From: Thermodesulfobacteriota bacterium
GTDB lineage: Bacteria > Desulfobacterota > Desulfocorpusculales > Desulfocorpusculum
Assembly: GCA_028275295.1 (NCBI GenBank)
Contig: JAPWUY010000104.1
Location: 1-6,668, forward strand
Reading direction: 5' to 3'
DNA length: 6,668 nt
The notes beneath the pieces were generated by a model. The model saw only the letters and a list, made by a program, of their open reading frames with translations. It searched no databases and was not told where the DNA came from. This document shows, one piece after another, positions 1 through 6,367 of the stretch. The translations under genes were made by a program, and so were the position numbers. The first letter of the stretch is position 1, and the number at the start of each line of letters is the position of its first letter.

Positions 1-841
1 CACTGAGGGGAGCACTGAAGGGAATCCTTCCTTCGCGATAGGCTGCTAGAAGGTCCAGAAAGTGTCCCTTTTCCGCTGGGCTCAGCCCCTTGGAGACGTA
101 GCCCAATGCGTGCATCATCACATTGACAACCGAGGAACGTCGAGGGGGCCTCGCCAAAGCTGCCTTGAAGTGACGGGCGTAGGTCTCCAAGACCTGACCA
201 ACGGGGAGGTGCTCCAAGTTGGCAACTATTCGACCCAGTTCCCTGAGACGCGTCTGATTGTAAGCCAGAAGTAGCAGTTTGTAAGAGGTATGAAACTCCA
301 CCAGCGGGCCAATCTGACCCTTGGATGCCGCCTCCCTCAGGTCCCTAAGTGCGAAGATGGTTGTCAAGAAGTGCTCCCTTATCTCGCGATTGGTGAGACG
401 GCCCTCATCCTCAAAGGGCAAATCCGGAAATCTTTTCCTCAAGGCCTTTGCGAAAATCCCAGGCCCATGTCCCACTGGCTTAGTACCTTCGGCTGTGGGG
501 TAGATCTTGGCATCCTTGATGCCACATGAAGGGGAGCGATTCTTGAGGATGAAGCCATCAACCGAGGGCAAGCGATCCAGAAAAGATGAGGCGAAATCCC
601 TCATGGGTTCTGTCACATCCCTCCCCGTCGCAGGCTGAAGGAGACGAACCCCTTCACCCGCTCCCACAAGCCTTACAGGCTCTCGGGGAACCCCCAGGCC
701 TATCTCCACCTCTGGGCAAACTGGCATGAACTCGACCCACTGGCTGAGAGCCTGGATGAAGGGATCGGAGATGATGTTACCGTCATAACGACAATGGTCG
801 AATCCCAGGCACTTGCTCACCACGACTCGGGGTCTTTCCAT
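1..841 (-). CDS. DUF523-DUF1722 (YbgA-like) protein, 3' end off window
   Basis: The frame is open from the ATG at 841 to the left edge, giving 280 codons with no stop; the C-terminus is missing. Residues 5-130 match DUF523: SKCLG (C11), CRYDG, VCPEVEIGLGVPREP (C42) and NRSPSCGIKDAKIY (C106). From about residue 145 (GRLTNREIREHFL) to the edge it matches DUF1722, the domain that forms E. coli YbgA; helical blocks such as FHTSYKLLLLAYNQ and MMHALGYVSKGLS are visible. Known of the family: DUF523 includes the thiouracil desulfidase TudS, which binds a [4Fe-4S] cluster through three cysteines. C11, C42 and C106 sit where those would be, so a sulfur-removing iron-sulfur enzyme is inferred, with unproven substrate. 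The role of DUF1722 is not established; YbgA genes often neighbour photolyase genes. The start is chosen for its Shine-Dalgarno site and the family's usual N-terminus. Probably cytoplasmic: no signal peptide or membrane segment seen. Confidence 0.9.
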   Translation of the reverse strand, partial: MERPRVVVSKCLGFDHCRYDGNIISDPFIQALSQWVEFMPVCPEVEIGLGVPREPVRLVGAGEGVRLLQPATGRDVTEPMRDFASSFLDRLPSVDGFILKNRSPSCGIKDAKIYPTAEGTKPVGHGPGIFAKALRKRFPDLPFEDEGRLTNREIREHFLTTIFALRDLREAASKGQIGPLVEFHTSYKLLLLAYNQTRLRELGRIVANLEHLPVGQVLETYARHFKAALARPPRRSSVVNVMMHALGYVSKGLSPAEKGHFLDLLAAYREGRIPFSAPLS

Positions 842-846
842 GGAGG

Positions 847-854
847 CTCCTCCC
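847..854 (-). promoter_or_regulatory. ribosome binding site of the DUF523-DUF1722 gene
   Basis: Read on the minus strand this is GGGAGGAG, ending 5 bases before the ATG at 841. It decides the start. The next bases, CCTCC, are complementary to its core and touch the ATG, so a tiny GGAG/CTCC hairpin could partly mask it. Confidence 0.7.
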
Positions 855-856
855 TC

Positions 857-879
857 AGCAGCCAGGACTTGTCCCTGCT
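857..879 (-). promoter_or_regulatory. hairpin in the 5' leader of the DUF523-DUF1722 gene
   Basis: The arms AGCAG (875-879 read on minus) and CTGCT (857-861) pair around a GGAC/GTCC inner dyad. If transcription starts near 887, this hairpin lies in the leader, directly before the ribosome site. A T7 run at 883-889 on the plus strand makes the same hairpin look like a plus-strand terminator, but no plus-strand gene reads into it, so a leader structure fits better. No known riboswitch class is recognised. Confidence 0.3.
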
Positions 880-893
880 CCCTTTTTTTCCTG

Positions 894-923
894 ATCATAG
901 CCACTGTTTTCCATACGTGCCAA
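894..923 (-). promoter_or_regulatory. sigma-70-like promoter for the DUF523-DUF1722 gene
   Basis: On the minus strand there is a -35 box TTGGCA (918-923) and a -10 box TATGAT (894-899), 18 bases apart. Each matches the consensus at five of six positions. The predicted start of transcription falls near 887, in a run of A, giving a leader of about 45 bases. This implies the gene can be transcribed independently of the upstream methyltransferase gene, which ends 224 bases away. Confidence 0.6.
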
Positions 924-1065
924 CCCCGAAGGCCGAGATTCTCCGTGCCCGTGCGGTTCGAGGGCCTTTGAATTCAGCTTCCCCCCTCGGGCGGCAAGCG
1001 ATGCCTTCCCTTATCTCCCCGAAAGTACGCCTGGAATCCTGAGCCCTGTCAAAAGGGCCCGTTGG

Positions 1066-2112
1066 TCAATCCTCCTCCACAATGCTCTCCCTGTAAGCAT
1101 TGGGGTGGGGTACAGGCATCGCATCCATGCAGCAGGTCTCAGGGTTGAACCTGAACCGGTACGAGAAGCCAAAGTTTCCCTGTCTCACCATCGTCATCCA
1201 GCCTCTGAGAAAGTAAGGGCACTCATCATTGAAGCAAACGTAAAAGTGGTCCGTATTCCATTCGGTAAAGGGGGTCAAGGGGATCAGCCATTTCTTGAGC
1301 CTTTCTTGGCAATAGGGACACCTCTTTTTCTCCATCACCCAGCCCCTCAGCTGATTCAAAGGGGAGCCAGGTGGCGGTCCGGGAATCTCCGGGTCGAATG
1401 GTTCGGGCCTTTTGGCCCTTGGGCTAGAGGCCCCCTTTTTCTCCGCATACACAGCGTACACGGGGTCACTTGGGATATTGAGATGCGAATATTTGTCGTC
1501 AGAAGGACGCCTCTTTCCCTTGGAGACGAAAAAAGATGGCTCCTCGAAAAGGCCACTTTGAGAGAAATAGTCTGCAACGAGGAGCAATCTCTCTTGCTCC
1601 GAGAGCCTCTTCCATAGGTCGATGACCTTGGGGGGGAAATACCGGTTGCTGAATATGACGAGGAAAAGGCCTCCTGGCCTCAGAATCCTTCCGACCTCCG
1701 AGAAGACCTCCAGAGGCCTGGTGATGTAGTCAACGGAGACCGTATTGAGCACGATATCGAAGGAGGCCTCGGGAAAAGGCAGAACCGGATGCTCGTTTAT
1801 GTCCTGTATTATGCGAAGGTCTAGCTTTGGATTAGCGAGAAGCTCCTCCCCGTTCAAGCCCAATCCCACAACCAACTCGGGATTCACGAGATCCGGGATA
1901 TGCGAATCCCAGCTCGCCATGAGGTCCAAAATGCGAGGTCTTGGCTCGATGATCAATGTCCCAATGACATGCTCGACTGTCCTGAGGGCCCTTTTGTCCA
2001 AGTGCTCGACCAAGCGGGCCTTTCGGTAAAAGATCCTATCCGGTGTCTCATCGTCTCTCCTGAAAGAGCTGGCCTCGTAAATTAGGTTTCTTTCTGTCGC
2101 TATGCTGTTCAT
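1066..2112 (-). CDS. class I SAM-dependent methyltransferase with C-terminal Cys4 zinc-ribbon-like region
   Basis: This 348-residue protein has a Methyltransf_11-type core at about residues 35-155. Motif I is ILDLMASWDSHIP (61-73), followed by VVGLGLNGEEL (81-91), an acidic QD (103-104), LPFPEASFDIVLN (111-123) and GRILRPGG (141-148). Motif I lacks the usual GxGxG but keeps the LDL-x-x-SW-x-SH-x-P pattern that I recall from a methyltransferase subfamily in cyanobacteria and other bacteria, so it is probably still a SAM binder. A proline-rich linker (about 236-252) leads to a C-terminal part with CPYC (C265, C268) and CFNDEC (C293, C298), resembling a zinc ribbon. The substrate cannot be told: the ribbon could contact nucleic acid or protein. 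No signal peptide or membrane segment is visible. The start has a strong Shine-Dalgarno site. Arginine codons are mostly AGG/AGA, unlike the restriction genes upstream. No T-run terminator follows the stop. Confidence 0.9.
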   Translation of the reverse strand: MNSIATERNLIYEASSFRRDDETPDRIFYRKARLVEHLDKRALRTVEHVIGTLIIEPRPRILDLMASWDSHIPDLVNPELVVGLGLNGEELLANPKLDLRIIQDINEHPVLPFPEASFDIVLNTVSVDYITRPLEVFSEVGRILRPGGLFLVIFSNRYFPPKVIDLWKRLSEQERLLLVADYFSQSGLFEEPSFFVSKGKRRPSDDKYSHLNIPSDPVYAVYAEKKGASSPRAKRPEPFDPEIPGPPPGSPLNQLRGWVMEKKRCPYCQERLKKWLIPLTPFTEWNTDHFYVCFNDECPYFLRGWMTMVRQGNFGFSYRFRFNPETCCMDAMPVPHPNAYRESIVEED

Positions 2113-2118
2113 CCGCTC

Positions 2119-2124
2119 CCTCCC
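2119..2124 (-). promoter_or_regulatory. ribosome binding site of the methyltransferase gene
   Basis: GGGAGG on the minus strand lies 6 bases before the ATG at 2112. It is a near-perfect Shine-Dalgarno sequence and fixes the start. Confidence 0.75.
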
Positions 2125-2160
2125 AACGGGTGATCAGTTTGTCCACCTGCGTTTATCATC

Positions 2161-2189
2161 AGTTTAACCCCCGAAGCTTTGTAGGTTAA
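2161..2189 (-). promoter_or_regulatory. 26-base dyad overlapping a candidate promoter of the methyltransferase gene
   Basis: Three elements share one centre of symmetry (2176.5): outer arms TTAACC (2164-2169) and GGTTAA (2184-2189), and the palindrome AAGCTT (2174-2179), with 4-base spacers on each side. Such spacing is typical of a site for a dimeric regulator. Read on the minus strand, the outer arm TTAACC can act as a weak -35 and TAAACT (2161-2166) as a weak -10, 17 bases apart, each four of six to consensus. The leader would be about 45 bases. The symmetry is seen directly; the operator role is inferred, and no cognate regulator is in the window. Confidence 0.4.
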
Positions 2190-2853
2190 TTCCCAGGAGC
2201 AATTCTCGAGCCCCCAAGCTCATGTTTTAGCCTTCTCGGTGGGACCAAGAGATCCGAGGCTCGATTCCCTTGCGTGATTTCTCTTCCGTCGAGGGTAACT
2301 TGCCTTGTGAACACGTAGCCGGTACGAGGGGATCTCTTTCCTCAAGCTCTTTCGTACACCCCGACGCTTTATTACTGCAAAGAATCCCAGTCCTCCGGGA
2401 AGGACAGGACAAACCACGAAGGCACAATTTCTCTTCTCTCCAAAAGGCGAAAGATAAAGCGCCCCCCATACGCTCCCCTCGGCCCATGGTTCATCTTTTC
2501 TAGGTGCGGCCAGATATTCCTCCCCCAGTCTCCAATTTGTTTGGACACGGGTTAGGGGGTATAGGTGGCCAGAGGAACCCTCACTGGGGGGTTTGGGGAT
2601 GAAGGAGGGAGGAAGCTTTTGGGGAAGGGCGAGGCTCAGGTCTCGAGGGATTCAGGACTCGAGTCGCAGGATTTTCAACGGGAGCTTTCCTTTTTGGGGA
2701 TAGAGAGTTCTCATGCCTTCGTGATGGAGCCTGAGGGCAAAGGTTGTGCGGAGGTGGAGGATCCGCAGTCTGCCGGGGGCTTCACGGAGGTTCCAGCTCT
2801 TTTCTTGGCCTACCCCCCCAAGGCCCTGGGTCGCACATTTCCGGGATAAGACC
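2190..2853. other. long spacer without a supported gene
   Basis: This stretch lies between the end of the Res gene and the methyltransferase promoter region. I find no tRNA, no rRNA, no CRISPR array and no recognisable protein. On the minus strand one frame is open for 143 codons (2223-2651), but it has no ATG, GTG or TTG start until 2417. Above the TGA at 2652-2654 the same frame stays open to at least 2844. Its product is rich in Pro, Arg, Ser and Leu and matches nothing I know, so decayed coding DNA or chance are both possible. A 10-base palindrome, GACTCGAGTC, lies at 2656-2665. There is no hairpin with a T-run to end the restriction operon transcript. Confidence 0.5.
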
Positions 2854-5640
2854 CTAAGCCTCGCATATTCCAGTTGTCAGAAGGTCTTTCAATCGGAGAG
2901 GATCCTTGCAAACCCGAAAGGCCCATTTACCGAATTCTCCATGGTGGTTCACTGCCCGCACCCACCTCTTTGCGGCAGTCTCCTTTTGGCGGTCCTTCTC
3001 TGTCTCGAAGCCTTTCACCTCCAGGATCACTTTGGCCTCACTCTCATCGCCGCAGCGCCAGCGAATAAGGTAGTCCGGGCGATACTCGTGCCGCGCACCT
3101 TGCCACTCGTAGGGGATGGTGAAGTCCAGGTGATCGTTACGCGCGTAAGCGATGACCTCAGGCATCCGCTCCAATTGATGGGCCACGCTGTGCTCCCATT
3201 TGGGCGCGTCGAGCACGACGTGACTGATGTGGCTCTTGGTCGTGCCCACGCAGGGGCGAAGAGTGCGGAAAAGCACCTCAGAAGTGGACCCAATAGGGCG
3301 AAAGCGCTCAATCACGGGGAGGATGGGCGGTTCGCCGGCTTCCGTGTCGGGCTCGATGGCCTCGGTCAGCCGCTCGATGATTCGCTGCTTGTACTTGAGG
3401 AGGGCGATCTCCTCCAGCGGCGTGTCTAGATCGACGACCACCACCCGCTCCTCCAGATACCGCCAGACAGCAGCAAGCACTTGAGGGAACAGGATGTGCC
3501 GCGCACTCCACTCCTTCCGCTTCTGTGTGAGCCGCTGAGTAAGCTCCGCCGCAATCTCGTACACTGTGGCTTGAAGGCGCTGCTCGCGATGGAAGGGATT
3601 ACGGTCGTGTACCACCTCAGGACCCGGACCCAGCCGATCGGGTCGCCCAATGCGGTAGCCGACCGCCGGCTTGACAATGACTTCGGTCGGATCCTCTCCG
3701 CCGATCTGTAAAAAGGGCACGCCGTCAAGATTCAACCGGATGCGGCTTCTCACATCCAGGATGTAGCCTTCGACACGCGGGAAGGTGATTTCCAGATGCT
3801 TGCGCTCTGGGAGCGCACGCACAAGCGTGGAAACCTTCTGCACTTCCGTCCGGCTAACGGGCTTCTTTTTGACAGGGATGACCTCAAAGGGCACACCGTA
3901 GACATCCACGTACTCGGGCTCGGAGAAGTCGTCGTAGTTCAGCCGCCGCAGACCGCGCCCCACCACCTGCTCGCACAGAAGCTGGGACGTGAATGCGCGT
4001 AGTCCCAGAATCTGCGTCACATTCTGGGCATCCCAGCCTTCGTTGAGCATCCCCACTGAGACCACGCAGCGGATGTTTTTGCCCGGCGGATCGCCTTCGT
4101 CCTCCCATTCGGTCTTGCCGATGGTGTCCACCACCTTGCGCAGACGCTCTGCCGCCTCTTCCTTCTTCTCGCCCTCGATGGCCGCCTCAGCCTTGGCAAG
4201 CCGCGCGGTGTCGATCCGGAACGTCATCTCGCCGTTTGGGCCGTTGGCGAGTTCGGGCAGCACGTTGCCCCGGGCAATGTGTTCGTGCACCAACTCCGCC
4301 AGGCCGGTATTGTCGCAAACCACGATCATCACAGGCGGTACAGGCGATCCCGCCCGCTGGAACTCCTCGAAGGTCTTCTTCCATTCGGAAGCCAAGGTCG
4401 CCAGCGCGCCTTCCGCCTCGCGAAGCACTGACTCGGGTTTGGCACGACGACTGGCAGTTTGACGCTCGGAGGCAGGTAACTGCTGATTGATGTGCTCCCA
4501 CAAGCGGAAATACTTGGGGATGAGCGCACCCGTGTTGTCATCCACCGGCACGCGCGGAATCTTCACGATACCCGATTCGATGGCATCCACCAATCCGAAG
4601 TCCGAAACGACCCAGGGGAAGGGTTCGCCTTCGGGGTACCCGCTGCCCTTGATGTAGAACGGCGTGGCAGAAAGATCCGCGCAGAAGTTGATGCCGCGCA
4701 CCGCATGGATTCTGTCGAGTCCACTGACCCAGACCGTTGCCTCCTCGCGCTCGGCGATCTCCTCCCGATAGAGTTGTTTACGAGAGAGTTGTTTGCGCAG
4801 TTCCTCGGAGAGGGGCGCAGGGCGGTAGGCATGGTGCGCTTCGTCGTTGATGACCAAGATGTTTTGCTTGTTCCCCAGCTCTTTGAGCACGCGGCGAGCG
4901 AAGGCCTTATCGCTTTCCGGGCCGCGCTGCATGACGCTTTTCGAGTGTCTGTCATCTCTGGGGTGGAAGAGATGCCAGTTGGTTATTTGAAATCGACCTT
5001 GCTGCAGCCGCTCCATCATCCCGCGCGGCAGCAGGTCAAATTTCTCGTAGTAGTTGCCGGACTTCCAGGGGAGGAGCACCTGCAGACGTTCCCGGATGGT
5101 GAGATTGGGGCATACCAGGAGCACCCCATCGGAGAAGCGTCGGTCCTGGGGATTGGCCAGCTTGTTCAGCACCTGCCAGGCGATGACCATGCCCATGACG
5201 ACGGTCTTGCCGGAGCCGGTAGCCATCTTACAGGCGTACCGGGTGAGATTGCCATCCTTAGGGATGGCGATGCCCTGTTTTTCCGCAGGCGAGGCTTCGA
5301 TGAACCAGATGAGGGTCTCGACGGCTTCGCGCTGGCAGAAGAAGAGCTTGCGCTCGCGCTCGGGGTTGTTCCAGTGATTGAGCAACTGTCGCGTGATTGG
5401 CGTGACACCGGGATAGCCTCGTTCTCGCCACGCTTTGACCCGTTCCCGAATGGTGTTGACCAGCTCCAGCGGGACGAACTCTTCCTCTAGCATCGCCATC
5501 TGCGGTCCGCGCGTGCGCGGCTTGAGGTAGTAGCCTGCAGGTCGGCGACCCTCTTTGAGCACCGGCTGGCCTTCCTCATAAGCCCAGTAGCGCGCAGGCT
5601 CTTCAAAGGGGGAGTTGAGGATGGGGTTATCTACGAGCAT
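2854..5640 (-). CDS. type III-like restriction enzyme Res subunit (SF2 helicase plus PD-(D/E)XK nuclease)
   Basis: This is the motor and nuclease subunit of a type III-like restriction system: it would hydrolyse ATP to move along DNA and cut unmodified sites with its Mod partner. The chosen product is 928 residues (numbered from the ATG at 5640). Helicase motifs appear in order: MATGSGKT (139-146, Walker A), INDEAHH (264-270, DEAH box), DLSATPF (322-328, motif III), NEGWDAQN (533-540) and EQVVGRGLRR (557-566, motif VI). Near the C-terminus, YRPDYLIRW (853-861) and VILEVKG (871-877) give the nuclease triad D856, E874, K876. The N-terminal WAYEEGQPVLKEGRRPAGYY block is typical of the BPTD_3080-type Res family. 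All motifs are intact, so it looks active. A GTG at 5670 would add 10 residues but has no ribosome site, whereas the ATG has GGAG. It overlaps the RAYT gene by 14 bases, suggesting coupled translation. Its first 13 arginine codons are all CGN. Confidence 0.93.
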   Translation of the reverse strand: MLVDNPILNSPFEEPARYWAYEEGQPVLKEGRRPAGYYLKPRTRGPQMAMLEEEFVPLELVNTIRERVKAWRERGYPGVTPITRQLLNHWNNPERERKLFFCQREAVETLIWFIEASPAEKQGIAIPKDGNLTRYACKMATGSGKTVVMGMVIAWQVLNKLANPQDRRFSDGVLLVCPNLTIRERLQVLLPWKSGNYYEKFDLLPRGMMERLQQGRFQITNWHLFHPRDDRHSKSVMQRGPESDKAFARRVLKELGNKQNILVINDEAHHAYRPAPLSEELRKQLSRKQLYREEIAEREEATVWVSGLDRIHAVRGINFCADLSATPFYIKGSGYPEGEPFPWVVSDFGLVDAIESGIVKIPRVPVDDNTGALIPKYFRLWEHINQQLPASERQTASRRAKPESVLREAEGALATLASEWKKTFEEFQRAGSPVPPVMIVVCDNTGLAELVHEHIARGNVLPELANGPNGEMTFRIDTARLAKAEAAIEGEKKEEAAERLRKVVDTIGKTEWEDEGDPPGKNIRCVVSVGMLNEGWDAQNVTQILGLRAFTSQLLCEQVVGRGLRRLNYDDFSEPEYVDVYGVPFEVIPVKKKPVSRTEVQKVSTLVRALPERKHLEITFPRVEGYILDVRSRIRLNLDGVPFLQIGGEDPTEVIVKPAVGYRIGRPDRLGPGPEVVHDRNPFHREQRLQATVYEIAAELTQRLTQKRKEWSARHILFPQVLAAVWRYLEERVVVVDLDTPLEEIALLKYKQRIIERLTEAIEPDTEAGEPPILPVIERFRPIGSTSEVLFRTLRPCVGTTKSHISHVVLDAPKWEHSVAHQLERMPEVIAYARNDHLDFTIPYEWQGARHEYRPDYLIRWRCGDESEAKVILEVKGFETEKDRQKETAAKRWVRAVNHHGEFGKWAFRVCKDPLRLKDLLTTGICEA

Positions 5641-6367
5641 TGGTTTCTCCGTTGCTTTCTTTGCCGACACTGTCTAGCCATGTATCAAACTCATCCACCC
5701 CGACTCGATGCGGGTTCTCCCGATCCAATGCCCACCGCATCGGGTTGGTTAGAATATATTCCCGAATGCGATTGAGGGATTCCTCGTTACGAATAATGTG
5801 TTCGTAATAATTGCGTTGCCACAGGCGACCACGAAACGGTTCCCACCCTAATCGTTTCACACCGTCGGCGTAGCGTTTGGTCGTCATGGTTTTGAACCGA
5901 TGTACAACATCCGGCAACCCCATCGTAGGGGCAACCCCCTGTGGTTGCCCAGGGTAGGCACGGGGGCCTACCCCTACGGGTGGTTCCCCACGGTAGGCAC
6001 GGGGGCATGAATCAGGGTAGGCACAGGGGCCTACCCCTACGGATGGTTGCCCTGGGCAGACACGGGGGTCTGCATCAGGGCAGACACGGGGGTCTGCCCC
6101 TACGAGGATGATGATGCCGTGAATATGATTGGGCATGACGATGAATGCGTCGGTTTGCACGCCAGGGTAAAATGCCGGCAAATCGTTCCATACGTCGTAC
6201 ACCATTTTTCCTGCATCGTTCAATCGCATCTCACCATGCACCATCTCGCCAAATAGAAACGACCGATCCTGCGTGCAAACGGTGACAAAATACGCCCCCG
6301 CTTGGCGATAATCGTAGCCTTTCAGCCGAATGCTGCGACGATGATGACGCTCGGGATGAAACCTCAT
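5627..6367 (-). CDS. REP-associated tyrosine transposase (RAYT, IS200-like Y1/HUH nuclease)
   Basis: This 246-residue protein is a single-strand DNA nuclease of the Y1 HUH superfamily; relatives cut and join DNA at REP hairpins through a covalent 5'-phosphotyrosine. Visible signatures: the N-terminal RRSIRLKGYDYRQAGAYFVTVCTQ (10-33), the HUH motif MPNHIHGIIIL (78-88; H81 and H83 bind metal), and the C-terminal LWQRNYYEHIIRNEESLNRI (182-201), where Y187 or Y188 is the catalytic tyrosine, followed by REYILTNPMRWALD. Without its insert it has the usual RAYT size. Residues about 90-149, between the HUH strand and the DVVHRFKTMTTKRY helix, are a low-complexity insert (ADPRVCP twice, GVGPxAYP twice) encoded by hairpin repeats. 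It starts in an ATGA overlap with the methyltransferase gene and ends inside the Res gene, so it belongs to that operon. The catalytic residues are intact; whether it acts as a mobile element or has been domesticated is unknown. Confidence 0.9.
   Translation of the reverse strand: MRFHPERHHRRSIRLKGYDYRQAGAYFVTVCTQDRSFLFGEMVHGEMRLNDAGKMVYDVWNDLPAFYPGVQTDAFIVMPNHIHGIIILVGADPRVCPDADPRVCPGQPSVGVGPCAYPDSCPRAYRGEPPVGVGPRAYPGQPQGVAPTMGLPDVVHRFKTMTTKRYADGVKRLGWEPFRGRLWQRNYYEHIIRNEESLNRIREYILTNPMRWALDRENPHRVGVDEFDTWLDSVGKESNGETNARR
5647..5650 (-). promoter_or_regulatory. ribosome binding site of the Res gene, inside the RAYT gene
   Basis: GGAG on the minus strand lies 6 bases before the ATG at 5640. 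The alternative GTG start at 5670 has no purine-rich site upstream. This supports the shorter Res product and coupling to RAYT translation. Confidence 0.55.
5925..6104. repeat. cluster of hairpin-forming GC-rich repeats inside the RAYT gene
   Basis: The block contains four full hairpins with 8-base stems and 6-base loops: GGGCAACC/GGTTGCCC (5929-5950), GGGTAGGC/GCCTACCC (5952-5973 and 6015-6036) and GGGCAGAC/GTCTGCCC (6078-6099). A truncated copy lies at 6054-6073 and a half copy at 5992-6006. The ends of the unit (GGG at the left, loop ACRGGG, tail CCCTACG at the right) are constant, while the inner stem bases change in pairs, so pairing is kept. The first hairpin is inverted relative to the others. 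All copies keep the RAYT frame open. This resembles REP or small palindromic elements, the natural substrates of RAYT proteins. Confidence 0.85.
6054..6097. repeat. tandem direct repeat, 24-base period
   Basis: The same 20 bases (GGGCAGACACGGGGGTCTGC) occur at 6054-6073 and 6078-6097, separated by ATCA. The 24-base period equals eight codons, giving the duplicated peptide ADPRVCP in the RAYT without a frameshift. A parallel, diverged arrangement (half unit, ATCA, full unit) is at 5992-6036. Confidence 0.85.

Noticed and set aside
290..529. small plus-strand open frames in the left 840 bases
   Set aside because: They are antisense to the DUF523-DUF1722 gene, which is open across the whole region and carries family motifs.
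857..889. plus-strand intrinsic terminator (hairpin plus T7)
   Set aside because: No plus-strand gene leads into it; the same hairpin fits the leader of the minus-strand gene, and the T-run coincides with the predicted transcription start.
1105..1617. 170-codon open frame on the plus strand
   Set aside because: It is antisense to the methyltransferase gene, which has clear motifs and a strong ribosome site.
2243..2280. tRNA-like T-arm (GGCTCGATTCCC)
   Set aside because: The flanking bases do not pair as a T-stem, and no acceptor, D or anticodon arms can be built around it.
2804..2828. GGCC-rich inverted repeat as a terminator of the restriction operon
   Set aside because: The stem is about five base pairs, and on the minus strand it is followed by A-rich rather than T-rich sequence.
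2746..3429. 227-codon open frame on the plus strand
   Set aside because: Most of it is antisense to the nuclease end of Res; the part in the spacer shows no recognisable domain.
4492..5490. 332-codon open frame on the plus strand
   Set aside because: It lies wholly antisense to the Res gene, whose helicase motifs are unmistakable; long antisense frames are expected in GC-rich coding DNA, and the product matches nothing.
5641..5670. GTG start of Res at 5670
   Set aside because: It would add 10 residues but has no ribosome site; the ATG at 5640 has GGAG at 6 bases and matches the usual family N-terminus.
5925..6104. CRISPR array
   Set aside because: The units are unequal, nearly contiguous, palindromic with variable stems, and lie inside an intact reading frame; there are no unique spacers of constant length.
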